Source of the DNA: a virus
Reading direction: 5' to 3' (one strand)
IMG/VR virus record: IMGVR_UViG_3300037318_000051
Coordinates: 1-51,513 of that record
Length of the DNA stretch: 51,513 nucleotides
Shown: positions 33,570 to 42,278 of the stretch, piece by piece
Position numbering within the stretch: the first letter of the stretch is position 1
Layout of the letters: each line of letters opens with the position of its first letter
Translations under genes and position numbers: made by a program
Notes under the pieces: model-generated
What the model was told of the DNA's origin: nothing
Seen by the model: the letters and a program-made list of their open reading frames with translations, nothing else
Databases searched by the model: none

Positions 33570-33910
33570 CCAGAGGCCGCCGCGTCCCATCCGCACCACC
33601 CGAAACCCGCCGCCAGCGCGGGGCAAACATTGACCGCAGCCCGGCACATCTCGAGGGCGTGCAGGCGTTTATGCGCGACGTAGACACCACCGCCCACGAG
33701 CACGCCGATACACGCGGCGCGGTGGTGGTGACGATAGGCGAGCCGGTGCATATTGCGTATGTGCCTGCTGAGCGCCTGGCTGAGATGGTGCCGCCTGAAC
33801 TGGTGCGGAAGGTGCGTGCATATGATATGGCGAAGGAATACGTGGTGATTGCAGTGGATAGAAGCAAGCAGCCGCCGCTGGAATATCGGATCGTGAAACG
33901 GGGTGCGTGA
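33566..33910 (+). CDS. Hypothetical protein
   Basis: Product of 114 aa: a basic N-terminus (MTRGRRVPSAPPETRRQRGA), then an alpha/beta part (GAVVVTIGEPVHIAYVPAER). It overlaps the previous gene by four bases. No family recognised. Confidence 0.55.
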   Translation: MTRGRRVPSAPPETRRQRGANIDRSPAHLEGVQAFMRDVDTTAHEHADTRGAVVVTIGEPVHIAYVPAERLAEMVPPELVRKVRAYDMAKEYVVIAVDRSKQPPLEYRIVKRGA

Positions 33911-34158
33911 TGGGGCCAACAGATTATACCTTCGTCTGGATAGATGCCACTGAGCGCCTCCCTGATACCTATGACCCTGTGCTGGCCTGGACAGTGGAGT
34001 ATGATTTTGAGGGCAACCTCATTGGCGAAACCTGGGAGCAGGCGCGCTTTGATGGAGAGAAACGCCGGTGGGAACTTGACGCCTACGGCACATCGCTACA
34101 CAATCCATCGAAGGTCACTCATTGGATGGAGATTGCCCGAAAAGAGGATAAAGGCTAA
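33907..34158 (+). CDS. DUF551-like small protein
   Basis: The 83-aa product matches the DUF551 pattern: WIDATERLPDTYDPVLAWT near the start and PSKVTHWMEIARKED at the end. Such proteins are common early phage genes of unknown function. A GTG at 33907 or the next ATG at 33910 may be used; both overlap the previous stop. Confidence 0.7.
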   Translation: MMGPTDYTFVWIDATERLPDTYDPVLAWTVEYDFEGNLIGETWEQARFDGEKRRWELDAYGTSLHNPSKVTHWMEIARKEDKG

Positions 34159-34161
34159 ACC

Positions 34162-34386
34162 ATGGCAGTCCATTACCACGACCTCCAACGCGAACAGACC
34201 CGTCGCCGCTATGCGGTGTGCGCGGCGCTGCTCGGTTTGCTGGATGTGGAAGAGCCGGGCAGCCAGGCCGAACGGCAGGCGCGGGGCTTGCTCTCGACAT
34301 TGGAGGCCGAACTGCAGGCCCGGCCCAGTGTACCGACACGAGCTCAGCGCCGGGCAGGGGTGCGGCTTGTGGAGTGTAAAGACTAG
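34162..34386 (+). CDS. Hypothetical helical protein
   Basis: Product of 74 aa: MAVHYHDLQREQTRRRYAVC, AALLGLLDVEEPGSQAERQA, and an Arg-rich end. It precedes the promoter of the tRNA. No family recognised. Confidence 0.5.
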   Translation: MAVHYHDLQREQTRRRYAVCAALLGLLDVEEPGSQAERQARGLLSTLEAELQARPSVPTRAQRRAGVRLVECKD

Positions 34387-34394
34387 CAGGGGTG

Positions 34395-34403
34395 TGCTAT
34401 AAT
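34395..34403 (+). promoter_or_regulatory. Extended -10 promoter before tRNA and capsid genes
   Basis: TGCTATAAT within GTGTGCTATAATACGG, with no clear -35 box. The start would fall near 34410, about 30 bases before the tRNA. A small hairpin GGCGC/GCGCC (34420-34435) lies in between and could guide 5' processing. Confidence 0.65.
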
Positions 34404-34439
34404 ACGGGTATGCGCACCTGGCGCGATAATGCGCCCCAC

Positions 34440-34514
<75 letters not shown>

Positions 34515-34677
34515 ATATCGATATTGACGAGGCGATACCTGCCCTTTGGAGTGGTATGACAACCGGGAGAGACCGGCAAAACCAAATATCCTGAACCCAA
34601 CCCCGAAATAACAGTAGGGCAGCGGTGTTTTTCTCTATCAGGAGAAGAGCGCCGCTTTTTTGTTGTCTGGAAACCGT
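34515..34677 (+). promoter_or_regulatory. Capsid-gene leader with terminator-like hairpin
   Basis: The 163-base leader between the tRNA and the capsid polyprotein contains ACCGG/CCGG (about 34562-34575) and, at 34628-34666, a hairpin GCGGTG...CTCT...AGAG...CGCCGC followed by TTTTTT, ending 12 bases before the capsid start codon. It looks like an intrinsic terminator or attenuator, which would tune capsid expression separately from the tRNA. The ribosome site of the capsid gene is weak. Confidence 0.55.
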
Positions 34678-37194
34678 ATGCCTTATCACATTCAGCAACA
34701 GGGCGCGCAATGGTGTGTCGCAAAGGACGAAGACGGGAGTATTGTGGCCTGTCACGACACCCAACAGGACGCGCAAGCCCACCTGACCGCGCTGAATATC
34801 AACGTTGTGGCGAAAGAAGGGACGATGCCGGAACACAGAAAAGAACTGAACGAGCGCCTTGCGCGTCCGCTGCAACTCCTCGAAGCCAACGGCAGCAAGG
34901 GCCGCCGCGTGCGTGCTGTTGGCATGACTACCGGGGTGATCAACCGCAATATGCGCCGCTATCCAGCAGACGTGGTAGCGGCTGCCGTGGAGGAGTTGCA
35001 GTCCCGTATGGAGCGCGGTGGCGTGGACGGGCAGGCACTGGGCGAAAGCGGCCATCCGTGGGTGCCTGACCTGCTCGACACCATCGTGAAATGGGATAGC
35101 GTCTCGTTTGAACGCGGCCCGGTGCGCATTGAACGCGAGGACGGACGAACTGAAGAGGGTGACGGGCAGGTGCTGCTCGAAGGCTTCATCCTGCCCACCA
35201 CGCGGGGCCGCGACGTGGAAGCTGTGCTCGACGCAGGCGTCACCGTCGGGGTGAGCATCCGCGCCTGGGGTGAGAGTGACCTCATCACAGTGGGCGATCA
35301 GGATGTGGAAGAGGTAACGGAGTTGTATTTCGAGGCGTTTGACCTGGTGCTCAATCCGAGCGACCGGGTCGCCGCCATATTGGAGAGCCGCCAACAGGCG
35401 CGGCGTGAAGCAAAGGAGAAACCGATGGCTGCACCAAAGGATGTGCAACTGACCCGTGAGCAACTGCGCCAGATGTACCCCGGTGCAGTCAAGGAGATCG
35501 AAGAAGAGCGCGACGAACAGCGCCAGAAGGAACTCGAAGCCGAACTGCAGCGCCGCGCCGCCCGCGAAGAGGAAGAGCGCAAGCTGATTGCGGAGCACAC
35601 CCGCCAGTTGCGCCAGCAGCTTGGCCTGACCGAAACCGACGACCTTCCCGCGAAACTCGCAGAGCAGCGCGCCCAGCTCGAAGAACTGCGCGAGGAAAAG
35701 CAGCGCCGCGAGATTGCCGATTACATCGCAAAAGAAACGGCGGCCCTCGAAGAGCACTATGCCGACTTCCTTTACAAGCAGATGGTGGAGTCTATCCAGG
35801 CTGCCAATCCGCAGAGCATCGACGAGGCGCGCAACCTCATCGCGGCCAAGAAGAAAGAGTATGAGCCCATCGCGGCCAACCTGCGTATTGCCGCCCAGGG
35901 GCGTGTGGATGTACTGGGCCCGGTGTTGGAGCGCGAGGCCGGAGTGCCGGATTTTGCCCGCGCTAGCTTCCGCCTGAATGAGGCAATGCAGCGCAGCGGG
36001 CTGGCACCACGCCGCGACTTGCGCAAGCCGCGCAACAAAAACGAGATGATCGCGGCGCAGATGGTCGAGCGCTTCGACACGTTGCACCGTGACCAGTTGA
36101 TGCACGAGGCCCGGCTGGTTGAGCAGGGTGAAACAGGCGCGGGGAATGCGCTGGTGGTGCCCTACTCGGTGATGCGCACGGTCATCCCCGAAGCGTGGGC
36201 CGCGCTGGTGGCTGCGAGTGTGTTCGACATCGGCACCACCGATGTGACCCCGTTCCGGATTTACTACGAAGAATACACGGCAGAAACCGGGCACACGGTC
36301 ACCGTCACAGGTGAGAGCGTCAATTTCGCGGCCACCGATACCTGGTATGACCTGGATTACAAGCGCGTGCTGCCTGGTACGGTCACGATTGCGGGCAAGA
36401 CCGAACTCGAAGATTACCTCGTGCGCTATGAGGAAGGCCAGATTCTTGCCACATCTGGCAGTGGCATCAGTGGTGCCACCAGCGTAGATTATCAGGCATA
36501 TGACTTCCGTGGCAAGGAGAACGAGGAAATCAACCAGGCCCATACCACGCTGTCGTATGTCACGCTCGAAGCCGAAGCAGACCGCCTCGCAATGGAACTG
36601 ACCGACGAACTGATCAAGTACAGCGCCAGTCAGGTGGGGTGGGACGCGATCACTCGCACCGCGGCCAACCTCACCAACCAGTTGCGCGTCAAGGTCGATC
36701 AAGACCTGCTCTACCGTGGCCTGACGGCTGCCTTACAGGTCAGCAGCAACAGCGGCGGCACCTGGACCAGCAGCAGCGACGCACTCGACGACCTGATTGA
36801 GAAGATCGGTGTGGCGCGGGTGAAGGTTATGGACCGCAACTATATGGAACCAATTAACATCGTGTGCTCAAATGCCAACGCCGATGTGTTGGGCAACTGG
36901 GCACGCGAGCAGGAACGCGCCATCCCTGACACCGATATGATCAACGCGGGCCTTGCCACCCGCATCAAGGGAATGAACGTCTATGGTAGCAGCCAGTTCA
37001 GTGACAGCTTCATCCTAGTCTGCCATCCCTCGCTGGTGATGCACCGCGTGTATAGCCCGATGGAAATTCGCGGTCCGTACCCCGCGTATGGCAGTAATCA
37101 GAAGCTCAAGGCAAACGAGATGTGGTATTGCCAGGAATACTGCGGCACTGCGGTGCCGTTGCAGGAAAAAGGCTCCTACGTGCGCATTGCGTAA
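34678..37194 (+). CDS. Prohead protease-scaffold-major capsid polyprotein
   Basis: A single 838-aa frame joins three functions. Residues 1-45 (MPYHIQQQGAQWCVAKDEDG) match the head of some phage proteases; 50-250 resemble a prohead protease (RNMRRYPADVVAAAVEEL, GESGHPWVPDLLDTIVKWD, VGVSIRAWGE). Residues about 255-390 are a Glu/Arg coiled coil typical of scaffold; the rest is an HK97-fold capsid (VVPYSVMRTVIPEAWAALVA, KVMDRNYMEPINIVCSNANA, SDSFILVCHPSLVMHRVYSP). Self-processing would release capsid subunits. I use the ATG at MPYHI; a TTG six codons upstream overlaps the terminator. Confidence 0.87.
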   Translation: MPYHIQQQGAQWCVAKDEDGSIVACHDTQQDAQAHLTALNINVVAKEGTMPEHRKELNERLARPLQLLEANGSKGRRVRAVGMTTGVINRNMRRYPADVVAAAVEELQSRMERGGVDGQALGESGHPWVPDLLDTIVKWDSVSFERGPVRIEREDGRTEEGDGQVLLEGFILPTTRGRDVEAVLDAGVTVGVSIRAWGESDLITVGDQDVEEVTELYFEAFDLVLNPSDRVAAILESRQQARREAKEKPMAAPKDVQLTREQLRQMYPGAVKEIEEERDEQRQKELEAELQRRAAREEEERKLIAEHTRQLRQQLGLTETDDLPAKLAEQRAQLEELREEKQRREIADYIAKETAALEEHYADFLYKQMVESIQAANPQSIDEARNLIAAKKKEYEPIAANLRIAAQGRVDVLGPVLEREAGVPDFARASFRLNEAMQRSGLAPRRDLRKPRNKNEMIAAQMVERFDTLHRDQLMHEARLVEQGETGAGNALVVPYSVMRTVIPEAWAALVAASVFDIGTTDVTPFRIYYEEYTAETGHTVTVTGESVNFAATDTWYDLDYKRVLPGTVTIAGKTELEDYLVRYEEGQILATSGSGISGATSVDYQAYDFRGKENEEINQAHTTLSYVTLEAEADRLAMELTDELIKYSASQVGWDAITRTAANLTNQLRVKVDQDLLYRGLTAALQVSSNSGGTWTSSSDALDDLIEKIGVARVKVMDRNYMEPINIVCSNANADVLGNWAREQERAIPDTDMINAGLATRIKGMNVYGSSQFSDSFILVCHPSLVMHRVYSPMEIRGPYPAYGSNQKLKANEMWYCQEYCGTAVPLQEKGSYVRIA

Positions 37195-37221
37195 TTTGAC
37201 AAGATACAGGAGGTTGAAACG

Positions 37222-37776
37222 ATGCGATACCTACACGGAATAAGCGCGGCGCTGGTGCTGGCACTGGTGGTGGTTGGGCTGGCCTTTTCGGTGGCACAGA
37301 CACAACCCGCCGCCGCCATTGGCGAGCCGCCTGCGGGCAGCGTGAGCGGCTATGTGTCCTACACGCTGTATCCGGCCACCGCCCTGACCACCGATGATAC
37401 AGCCTACAGCAGCAGCCCGCGCACGTTTGCGGGGGAAGACGTGAGCAGGGTGGCCGAGTTCAACAGTGTAGACATCTGTTCTACGGTGGACATCAGTGGC
37501 ACGGGCACCATCACCGTGACGCCGCAGTTTACGAATTTTGGTGATAACCGAAGCACGAACCGCTATTGGGCCGATGCCGACTATGACTACTGGACAAGCA
37601 GCGCGGTGAGTGCGGAAACCTACCAGAGCGTGTTGAGCACCGACGGGGCCGACTGCATTCGCGCCCCGGTGATTGGCGAATATCTCCGCCTCAAAATCGA
37701 ACACACCACCACCGACACCATTACCCCCTCCGTCCGCGTCACCCTACGCAACAACGGCGGGGTGGCTGAGCGATGA
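37222..37776 (+). CDS. Signal-peptide protein next to capsid gene
   Basis: The 184-aa product has a classic signal peptide (MRYLHGISAALVLALVVVGL, cleavage likely after TQPAAA) and a beta-rich mature part (GYVSYTLYPATALTTDD, GTGTITVTPQFTNFGDNRST, SVRVTLRNNGG) with two cysteines. AGGAGG precedes the ATG. A secreted protein in the virion operon is odd: it may coat the cell or bind the virion outside. A decoration protein whose hydrophobic N-terminus is used otherwise is the alternative. Confidence 0.75.
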   Translation: MRYLHGISAALVLALVVVGLAFSVAQTQPAAAIGEPPAGSVSGYVSYTLYPATALTTDDTAYSSSPRTFAGEDVSRVAEFNSVDICSTVDISGTGTITVTPQFTNFGDNRSTNRYWADADYDYWTSSAVSAETYQSVLSTDGADCIRAPVIGEYLRLKIEHTTTDTITPSVRVTLRNNGGVAER

Positions 37777-38093
37777 GCGTCGTGGTGAAGTATATCGGCA
37801 CGCGCCCTGCTATTATCGGCGGGCGCTACATCTACCAGGGGGAGGTGCGGCGCGTGGCAGCGAGCCAGTACGAGGCGGCTGAGCGTGCCAACCCTGGCCA
37901 GTTTGAGGTTCTGAGTGATGAGCGTAAGCCTGAGCAGTCTGGTCAGTCGGCTGGCAGCACTGATACCGACGAGGGACGGGATACCGACGAGCAGCCAGCA
38001 GGAGCAGGCAATCGTGGACGCCGTCGCCGCTTTGTCGAGTCGCCTGCCGATGACAAAACAGACGACTCTGACCCTGACCGCGGGGACGAATAG
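37773..38093 (+). CDS. Small head protein with acidic disordered tail
   Basis: Product of 106 aa. The N-terminal 50 residues (MSVVVKYIGTRPAIIGGRYI, YQGEVRRVAASQYEAAERAN) form a compact beta domain like small head-completion proteins. The remainder is low-complexity, Asp/Glu/Arg-rich. Its last 179 bases overlap the next gene in another frame. ATGA coupling to the signal-peptide gene. Confidence 0.65.
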   Translation: MSVVVKYIGTRPAIIGGRYIYQGEVRRVAASQYEAAERANPGQFEVLSDERKPEQSGQSAGSTDTDEGRDTDEQPAGAGNRGRRRRFVESPADDKTDDSDPDRGDE

Positions 38094-38622
38094 CTACAGT
38101 CTGCCTGATGGGTGTCTGTTCCTGATCCGGTTGCAGTATCCCGATGCCAGCCGCGTGCCGTATCGCTACAGCAACTCTGGCTATGGTTGCGGCACTGCGT
38201 ATAGCACCTCGGACGGCCTGGTGGCTGTGCAGCCGTATCGGCGCATCACGCGGGATGACTATACCATCGTGGGACAAACCATCACCTTCACACCACCAGC
38301 GCTGCAGGCTGGAGATTACACCCTGCGCTATGGCGCGGCGCACGTGCTGGAGGGCGACGGTGATACCTATGCCGATATGGATGAGGCATTCGCCGCGGTG
38401 GTGGTGCTCAAAGCCCAGGCAGACGTGCTCCGGTTGCAGGCAGCCCAGGCCGCGCAAGATGCCGATGTGACGGGCTATGAGCAGGGTGACGTCTCGATTG
38501 AGTTAGACGGTGGCAAGGGCAACAAGGCGCTCCTCACCCAGGCCAGCGCACTGGATAGCGAGTACGAACGGCGCGTGATGCATATGCAGGGCGCGCAAGG
38601 GATGCGAGCATACCCGTGGTGA
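37915..38622 (+). CDS. Head-tail connector (adaptor) protein
   Basis: The 235-aa product looks like a gp6-type adaptor: MSVSLSSLVSRLAALIPTRD, QEQAIVDAVAALSSRLP, TLTAGTNSYSLPDGCLFLIR, and a helical C-terminus (AFAAVVVLKAQADVLRLQAA). Starts by GTG or the next ATG. Its first 60 codons overlap the preceding gene out of frame. The N-terminal helix is well formed, so the long overlap is probably used. Confidence 0.72.
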   Translation: MMSVSLSSLVSRLAALIPTRDGIPTSSQQEQAIVDAVAALSSRLPMTKQTTLTLTAGTNSYSLPDGCLFLIRLQYPDASRVPYRYSNSGYGCGTAYSTSDGLVAVQPYRRITRDDYTIVGQTITFTPPALQAGDYTLRYGAAHVLEGDGDTYADMDEAFAAVVVLKAQADVLRLQAAQAAQDADVTGYEQGDVSIELDGGKGNKALLTQASALDSEYERRVMHMQGAQGMRAYPW

Positions 38623-39026
38623 TGAATGCCCGCCGCGCCGCTCGCATTCGGGCCGCATTCAACACGGTGCGCACTGACCGTGAAGAGATGATTGCGCTCA
38701 AGCGCGATGCCACCGTGCTCCCTGAGCAGCCGTTTCGGGTGGAGTTGTCAGGCCGAGCCGCCACGCGCCTGGATAGCGAAAGCGGGGATGAACACCGCAT
38801 TGATGCCATTTTACTGGGGCAGCCGCAGGCGGATGTGTTGATTGGGGATCGGTTTGTATTGGATGACACGCTCTACCGCGTGATTATGGTGCACCCGAAC
38901 CGGCAGATGGGGACGCAGGCGGAATGCGAAATGGTCGATGGGCCGGTTGCAACGTTGCCGCTCTGGGTTGACGCGGATGGCGAGGTCATCACGGATGAAC
39001 AAGGCAGGCCCGTAGTCGTGCCATAG
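38616..39026 (+). CDS. Putative head-tail joining protein
   Basis: The 136-aa product has an N-terminal basic helix (NARRAARIRAAFNTVRTDRE) and a beta-rich C-terminal half (HRIDAILLGQPQADVLIGDR, RVIMVHPNRQMGTQAECEMV) fitting head-closure or neck proteins. Tandem GTG codons or ATG at 38622 may start it; all overlap the adaptor stop. Confidence 0.65.
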   Translation: MVMNARRAARIRAAFNTVRTDREEMIALKRDATVLPEQPFRVELSGRAATRLDSESGDEHRIDAILLGQPQADVLIGDRFVLDDTLYRVIMVHPNRQMGTQAECEMVDGPVATLPLWVDADGEVITDEQGRPVVVP

Positions 39027-39036
39027 AGAGAGGCAT

Positions 39037-40089
39037 ATGAGCGGTAGTCAAATTATTGACAAAGACATACGAACCCCTGCACTGACAGATTATGTGATGT
39101 GCCAGGAGGCTGCAGGCGGAACAGGGAGCACGTTTCGATCCAGCATTGAAGCGGTGCGGGGGGATACCACGCCGGGAGTATGGCAGCGCACGCTGTTCGT
39201 GGGCAAGCACGGCAATGACAGCAACGACGGCACGAACCCGGATAACCCGTTCCTGACCATCAGCGCGGCGATCACTGCCGCGACATCGCTGGGGCCAGCT
39301 ATCGACAATCGCGTCGCAATCCAGGTACTCGATGCCGGTGATTACACCGATGAAATTACACAGCCTGACTATGTGACCATTGAGGCACCAAAGGCGACAT
39401 TGTATGGAACTATTTTGCTCGGAGACAACACGCAGACCAGGTTTTTTCGCATTCGGGCGACGGGCAACGGGCAATACCTCATTCGCAAGGCGGGCGGGAA
39501 TGAGACGAGTTATGTGTATGTCTCGGAGTTAGACGGCACTGGCCCGACACCAACTGAGGAGCCTGGTGATGGTAGCCGAACGAACACCGACTGCGTGCAG
39601 AATAATAGCAACAGCAGCATTCTGTTTGTGTTCACCCCCAAAATATGGGTGCCGCAAGGCGGGTATGGGGTTGGTGACAGTTCGGCACAGCAGGGGCACA
39701 TGCATGTCAATGTAGAGGATTTATATCTGGCGGGCGATGGTGCTACGGGGGTCAACGCGAACCAGTTTAGCGCGTCGATTATTTTGCGGTTTGGTCACAT
39801 CCTGGAGTTGGGCAACCCGTCGAATTGTGTTGGTATCCGTGTAACCACTGGCAGTTATTGCTATGCGCTCGGAGCAGAAATTGGAATACCGAACGGGAAG
39901 ACCTGGGACATCAACGGCACGGGCGCGCTTGACATCGTGTGCCCTGTCACCGAAGGAACAATGGACGGGTATCCGCGCACCGCCTATACCGATCGGCTCA
40001 CCATTAACCCCAACCTCCCCACCAGCGCAACCGGGCTGCCCAGCGGTGCATTCTGGAATGACAGCGGCACACTCAAGGTGGTGACCTGA
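39037..40089 (+). CDS. Parallel beta-helix (pectate-lyase-fold) spike-like protein
   Basis: The 350-aa product has the DUF1565-like opening LFVGKHGNDSNDGTNPDNPF, then repetitive short strands (RVAIQVLDAGDYTDEITQPD, YVTIEAPKATLYGTILLGDN) of a right-handed beta-helix, and a tail NPNLPTSATGLPSGAFWNDS common at the end of virion proteins. It is likely a receptor-binding spike, or a neck appendage given its place among connector genes. GAGAGAGG lies before the ATG. Confidence 0.78.
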   Translation: MSGSQIIDKDIRTPALTDYVMCQEAAGGTGSTFRSSIEAVRGDTTPGVWQRTLFVGKHGNDSNDGTNPDNPFLTISAAITAATSLGPAIDNRVAIQVLDAGDYTDEITQPDYVTIEAPKATLYGTILLGDNTQTRFFRIRATGNGQYLIRKAGGNETSYVYVSELDGTGPTPTEEPGDGSRTNTDCVQNNSNSSILFVFTPKIWVPQGGYGVGDSSAQQGHMHVNVEDLYLAGDGATGVNANQFSASIILRFGHILELGNPSNCVGIRVTTGSYCYALGAEIGIPNGKTWDINGTGALDIVCPVTEGTMDGYPRTAYTDRLTINPNLPTSATGLPSGAFWNDSGTLKVVT

Positions 40090-40466
40090 TGCCGCGCCGC
40101 AATGCTGTGACCGTCCACTGGGTGCGCCCGCCGTCCGACCTGCAACGCGCTATTCAACGCTATGGCGGCAAGGTCTATCAGGCCATCGCAGCCGTCGCCC
40201 ACCTGATTGCGCAGCGGATGGAAAACGAGATGCGAGAGAACGCGCCGTGGACAGACCGCACAGGTCTCGCCAGAAGCGCGCTGTTCAGTACCGTCAACCA
40301 GGAGGCGGCGCGTGATCTGGTCGTGATTTACGTGAGCCACGGCAGTGCAGTGGAGTATGGCAAGTTCCTGGAACTGGCGCGGGGTGGTCGCTATGCCATC
40401 ATCCTGCCCACGATAGAGCGCAACATACCAGAGATCAATCGACTATTGAAAGAGATATTCAGATGA
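40089..40466 (+). CDS. HK97 gp10-like tail completion protein
   Basis: The 125-aa product matches gp10/tail completion features: helical start, LIAQRMENEMRENAPWTDRT followed by GLARSALFSTV, then VVIYVSHGSAVEYGKFLELA and RYAIILPTIERNIPEI. It joins tail to head. TGATG overlap with the spike gene. Confidence 0.8.
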   Translation: MPRRNAVTVHWVRPPSDLQRAIQRYGGKVYQAIAAVAHLIAQRMENEMRENAPWTDRTGLARSALFSTVNQEAARDLVVIYVSHGSAVEYGKFLELARGGRYAIILPTIERNIPEINRLLKEIFR

Positions 40467-41851
40467 CGACTGAAGCCGCACATACCCAACCATCACCCTG
40501 GTGCCCCCATCCTGAGCACTGGCACGCAGACGATAGCGACGCCACCGAACACGAGGTGAGCCTCCTGATCGGCGCGCTGGTACGAGCATTGCAGCCCGCG
40601 TGTATTGTTGAGACGGGCGCGTATATGGGCCAGACGACCTATGAGATCGGGCTGGCGCTCCAGGCCAATCGGCACGGCGCGGCCTATGCCCTGGAGCACG
40701 ACCCCGAACGCGCTGCGGTTGCGCGGGTTGCGTGTCGGGGCCTGCCGGTTGAGATTGTCGAGGCCGACGCGGGGACGTGGGAGTCGCCGCAGCCGATTGA
40801 TCTGGCGTTTGTGGATAGCGGTCCTCTGGGGCGGCCTAGCCACCTGCGCCACCTGCTGCAGCACTGCCGCCCTGGGGCCATCGTAGCGGTGCACGACACC
40901 GCGCCGCACAAGCGTTTGCACCACGAGCTGCACCAGCTTGCCAATGTGCGGCGCATTGATTTGCGCACGCCGCGTGGCCTGGCGCTGCTGGAAGTGCAAG
41001 AGCCGGTGCATCTGGATGCCGCGCCACACGTGAGCCACCGCAGCCGCACGCCGGTGGGTGCTATCCCCGACACCTTTCGGGTGGCGCAGGTGATGGCGGT
41101 GTACAACGAGGCCGATGTGCTGGAGTGGCATATTCGCCACGCGGTTGCGGAGGGCATTGATCTCTACATTTTCGACAATCACAGCACCGATGGCACCTAT
41201 GAGATAGCCGAGCGCTACCTGGGGTGGGGCGTGGCACATCTGCAGCGCTGGGGCGAGCCGGACTCCTTCGAGCTTGACCAGTGGGATCGTGAAATTGAAC
41301 GGCTGGCGCCTGACATCCCTGCCGCCTGGATTGTCAAGGGTGAGCCAGACTGGGTGCTCCATAGCCCGTGGAAAGGCGTGACGTACCGAGAGGGGCTATG
41401 GCACGCACAACAGGCGGGCTATAGCCTGATTGATCACTGGTATCTGGATTTTGAGCCCACGCCCGACGCGCCCGCGCTGCCAGATGGGGCGGACTTTGCC
41501 GCCTATTTTACCCACTACCGTGTTCGCTATCTGGACAATGGCCGTCCGTTCCCTCAGCAGCGCACCTGGCGCAATAGCCAGCCTGTGACCATCGGTAATG
41601 GCGGGCATACGGTGCTGTTCGACAGTGCCAACCTGTACCCGGAACGCTTCTTGCTCCGGCACTACCGCTACCGCAGCCAGGCGCACGGTGAGCGGAAGGC
41701 ACTGGAGCGCGTCACGAAACGGGCGAAAGACGTGCGGATGAACTACAGCAAGCACTATGTGGCAAGCCAGAAGCGGGGCCAGTTCGTGAAGGACCCTGCC
41801 GAACACGGGCTACAGCGCTGGCGGCCTGAAGAGTGGATCGGCACGCTGTGA
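40463..41851 (+). CDS. Methyltransferase-glycosyltransferase fusion
   Basis: The 462-aa product has an N-terminal class I methyltransferase (IVETGAYMGQTTYEIGLALQ, AYALEHDPERAAVARVA, IDLAFVDSGPLG, PGAIVAVHDTAPH; about residues 40-180) and a C-terminal glycosyltransferase family 2-like domain (VAQVMAVYNEADVLEWHIRH, GIDLYIFDNHSTDGTYEIAE; about 200-400). Small-molecule or glycan modification of virion or host surface is likely. The gene interrupts the usual run from tail completion to tail terminator and is ATGA/GTGA-coupled on both sides. Confidence 0.78.
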   Translation: MTTEAAHTQPSPWCPHPEHWHADDSDATEHEVSLLIGALVRALQPACIVETGAYMGQTTYEIGLALQANRHGAAYALEHDPERAAVARVACRGLPVEIVEADAGTWESPQPIDLAFVDSGPLGRPSHLRHLLQHCRPGAIVAVHDTAPHKRLHHELHQLANVRRIDLRTPRGLALLEVQEPVHLDAAPHVSHRSRTPVGAIPDTFRVAQVMAVYNEADVLEWHIRHAVAEGIDLYIFDNHSTDGTYEIAERYLGWGVAHLQRWGEPDSFELDQWDREIERLAPDIPAAWIVKGEPDWVLHSPWKGVTYREGLWHAQQAGYSLIDHWYLDFEPTPDAPALPDGADFAAYFTHYRVRYLDNGRPFPQQRTWRNSQPVTIGNGGHTVLFDSANLYPERFLLRHYRYRSQAHGERKALERVTKRAKDVRMNYSKHYVASQKRGQFVKDPAEHGLQRWRPEEWIGTL

Positions 41852-42276
41852 AAGCCGCGATTGCTGCCAGATTGACAGGCGATGCGACGCTGATGGCCCT
41901 GCTCACGGGCGGGGTGCATCACACGGCCATCGAGATTAGCCGCAAGGGCACGCCATCGGCTTTTGTGGATCGTGAGATACAGCCGTGCTGCTTAATCAAA
42001 CTGACGACGAGCGCGCCGTTCGGGCCGCATCACGCTAGCGAGCGGCTGTATTTTCAGTTGTATTTCTACCAGCGCGCCGCGTATGACATCATCGAACCGG
42101 CGCGCAAACGCTGCTATGTGCTCTTGCATCGCCAGTGCGTCAGCCCTACGGATGGCACGACGATGTGGGAGATGGAGCACGCGAATGACAACCTGGATCA
42201 GGAAGATGAAACCCTGGAAGCGGCCCTGATTGTGAGCCGCTACGTAGCCTATATCAATCGAGAGGAAGGAGTATAG
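41848..42276 (+). CDS. Tail terminator-like protein
   Basis: The 142-aa product (VKAAIAARLTGDATLMALLT, CCLIKLTTSAPFGPH, ERLYFQLYFYQRAAYD) resembles the DUF3168/tail-terminator group that caps the tail tube. The GTG that overlaps the previous stop (GTGA) is preferred over a GTG five codons earlier. Position before the tail tube gene agrees. Confidence 0.7.
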   Translation: MKAAIAARLTGDATLMALLTGGVHHTAIEISRKGTPSAFVDREIQPCCLIKLTTSAPFGPHHASERLYFQLYFYQRAAYDIIEPARKRCYVLLHRQCVSPTDGTTMWEMEHANDNLDQEDETLEAALIVSRYVAYINREEGV

Positions 42277-42278
42277 CG

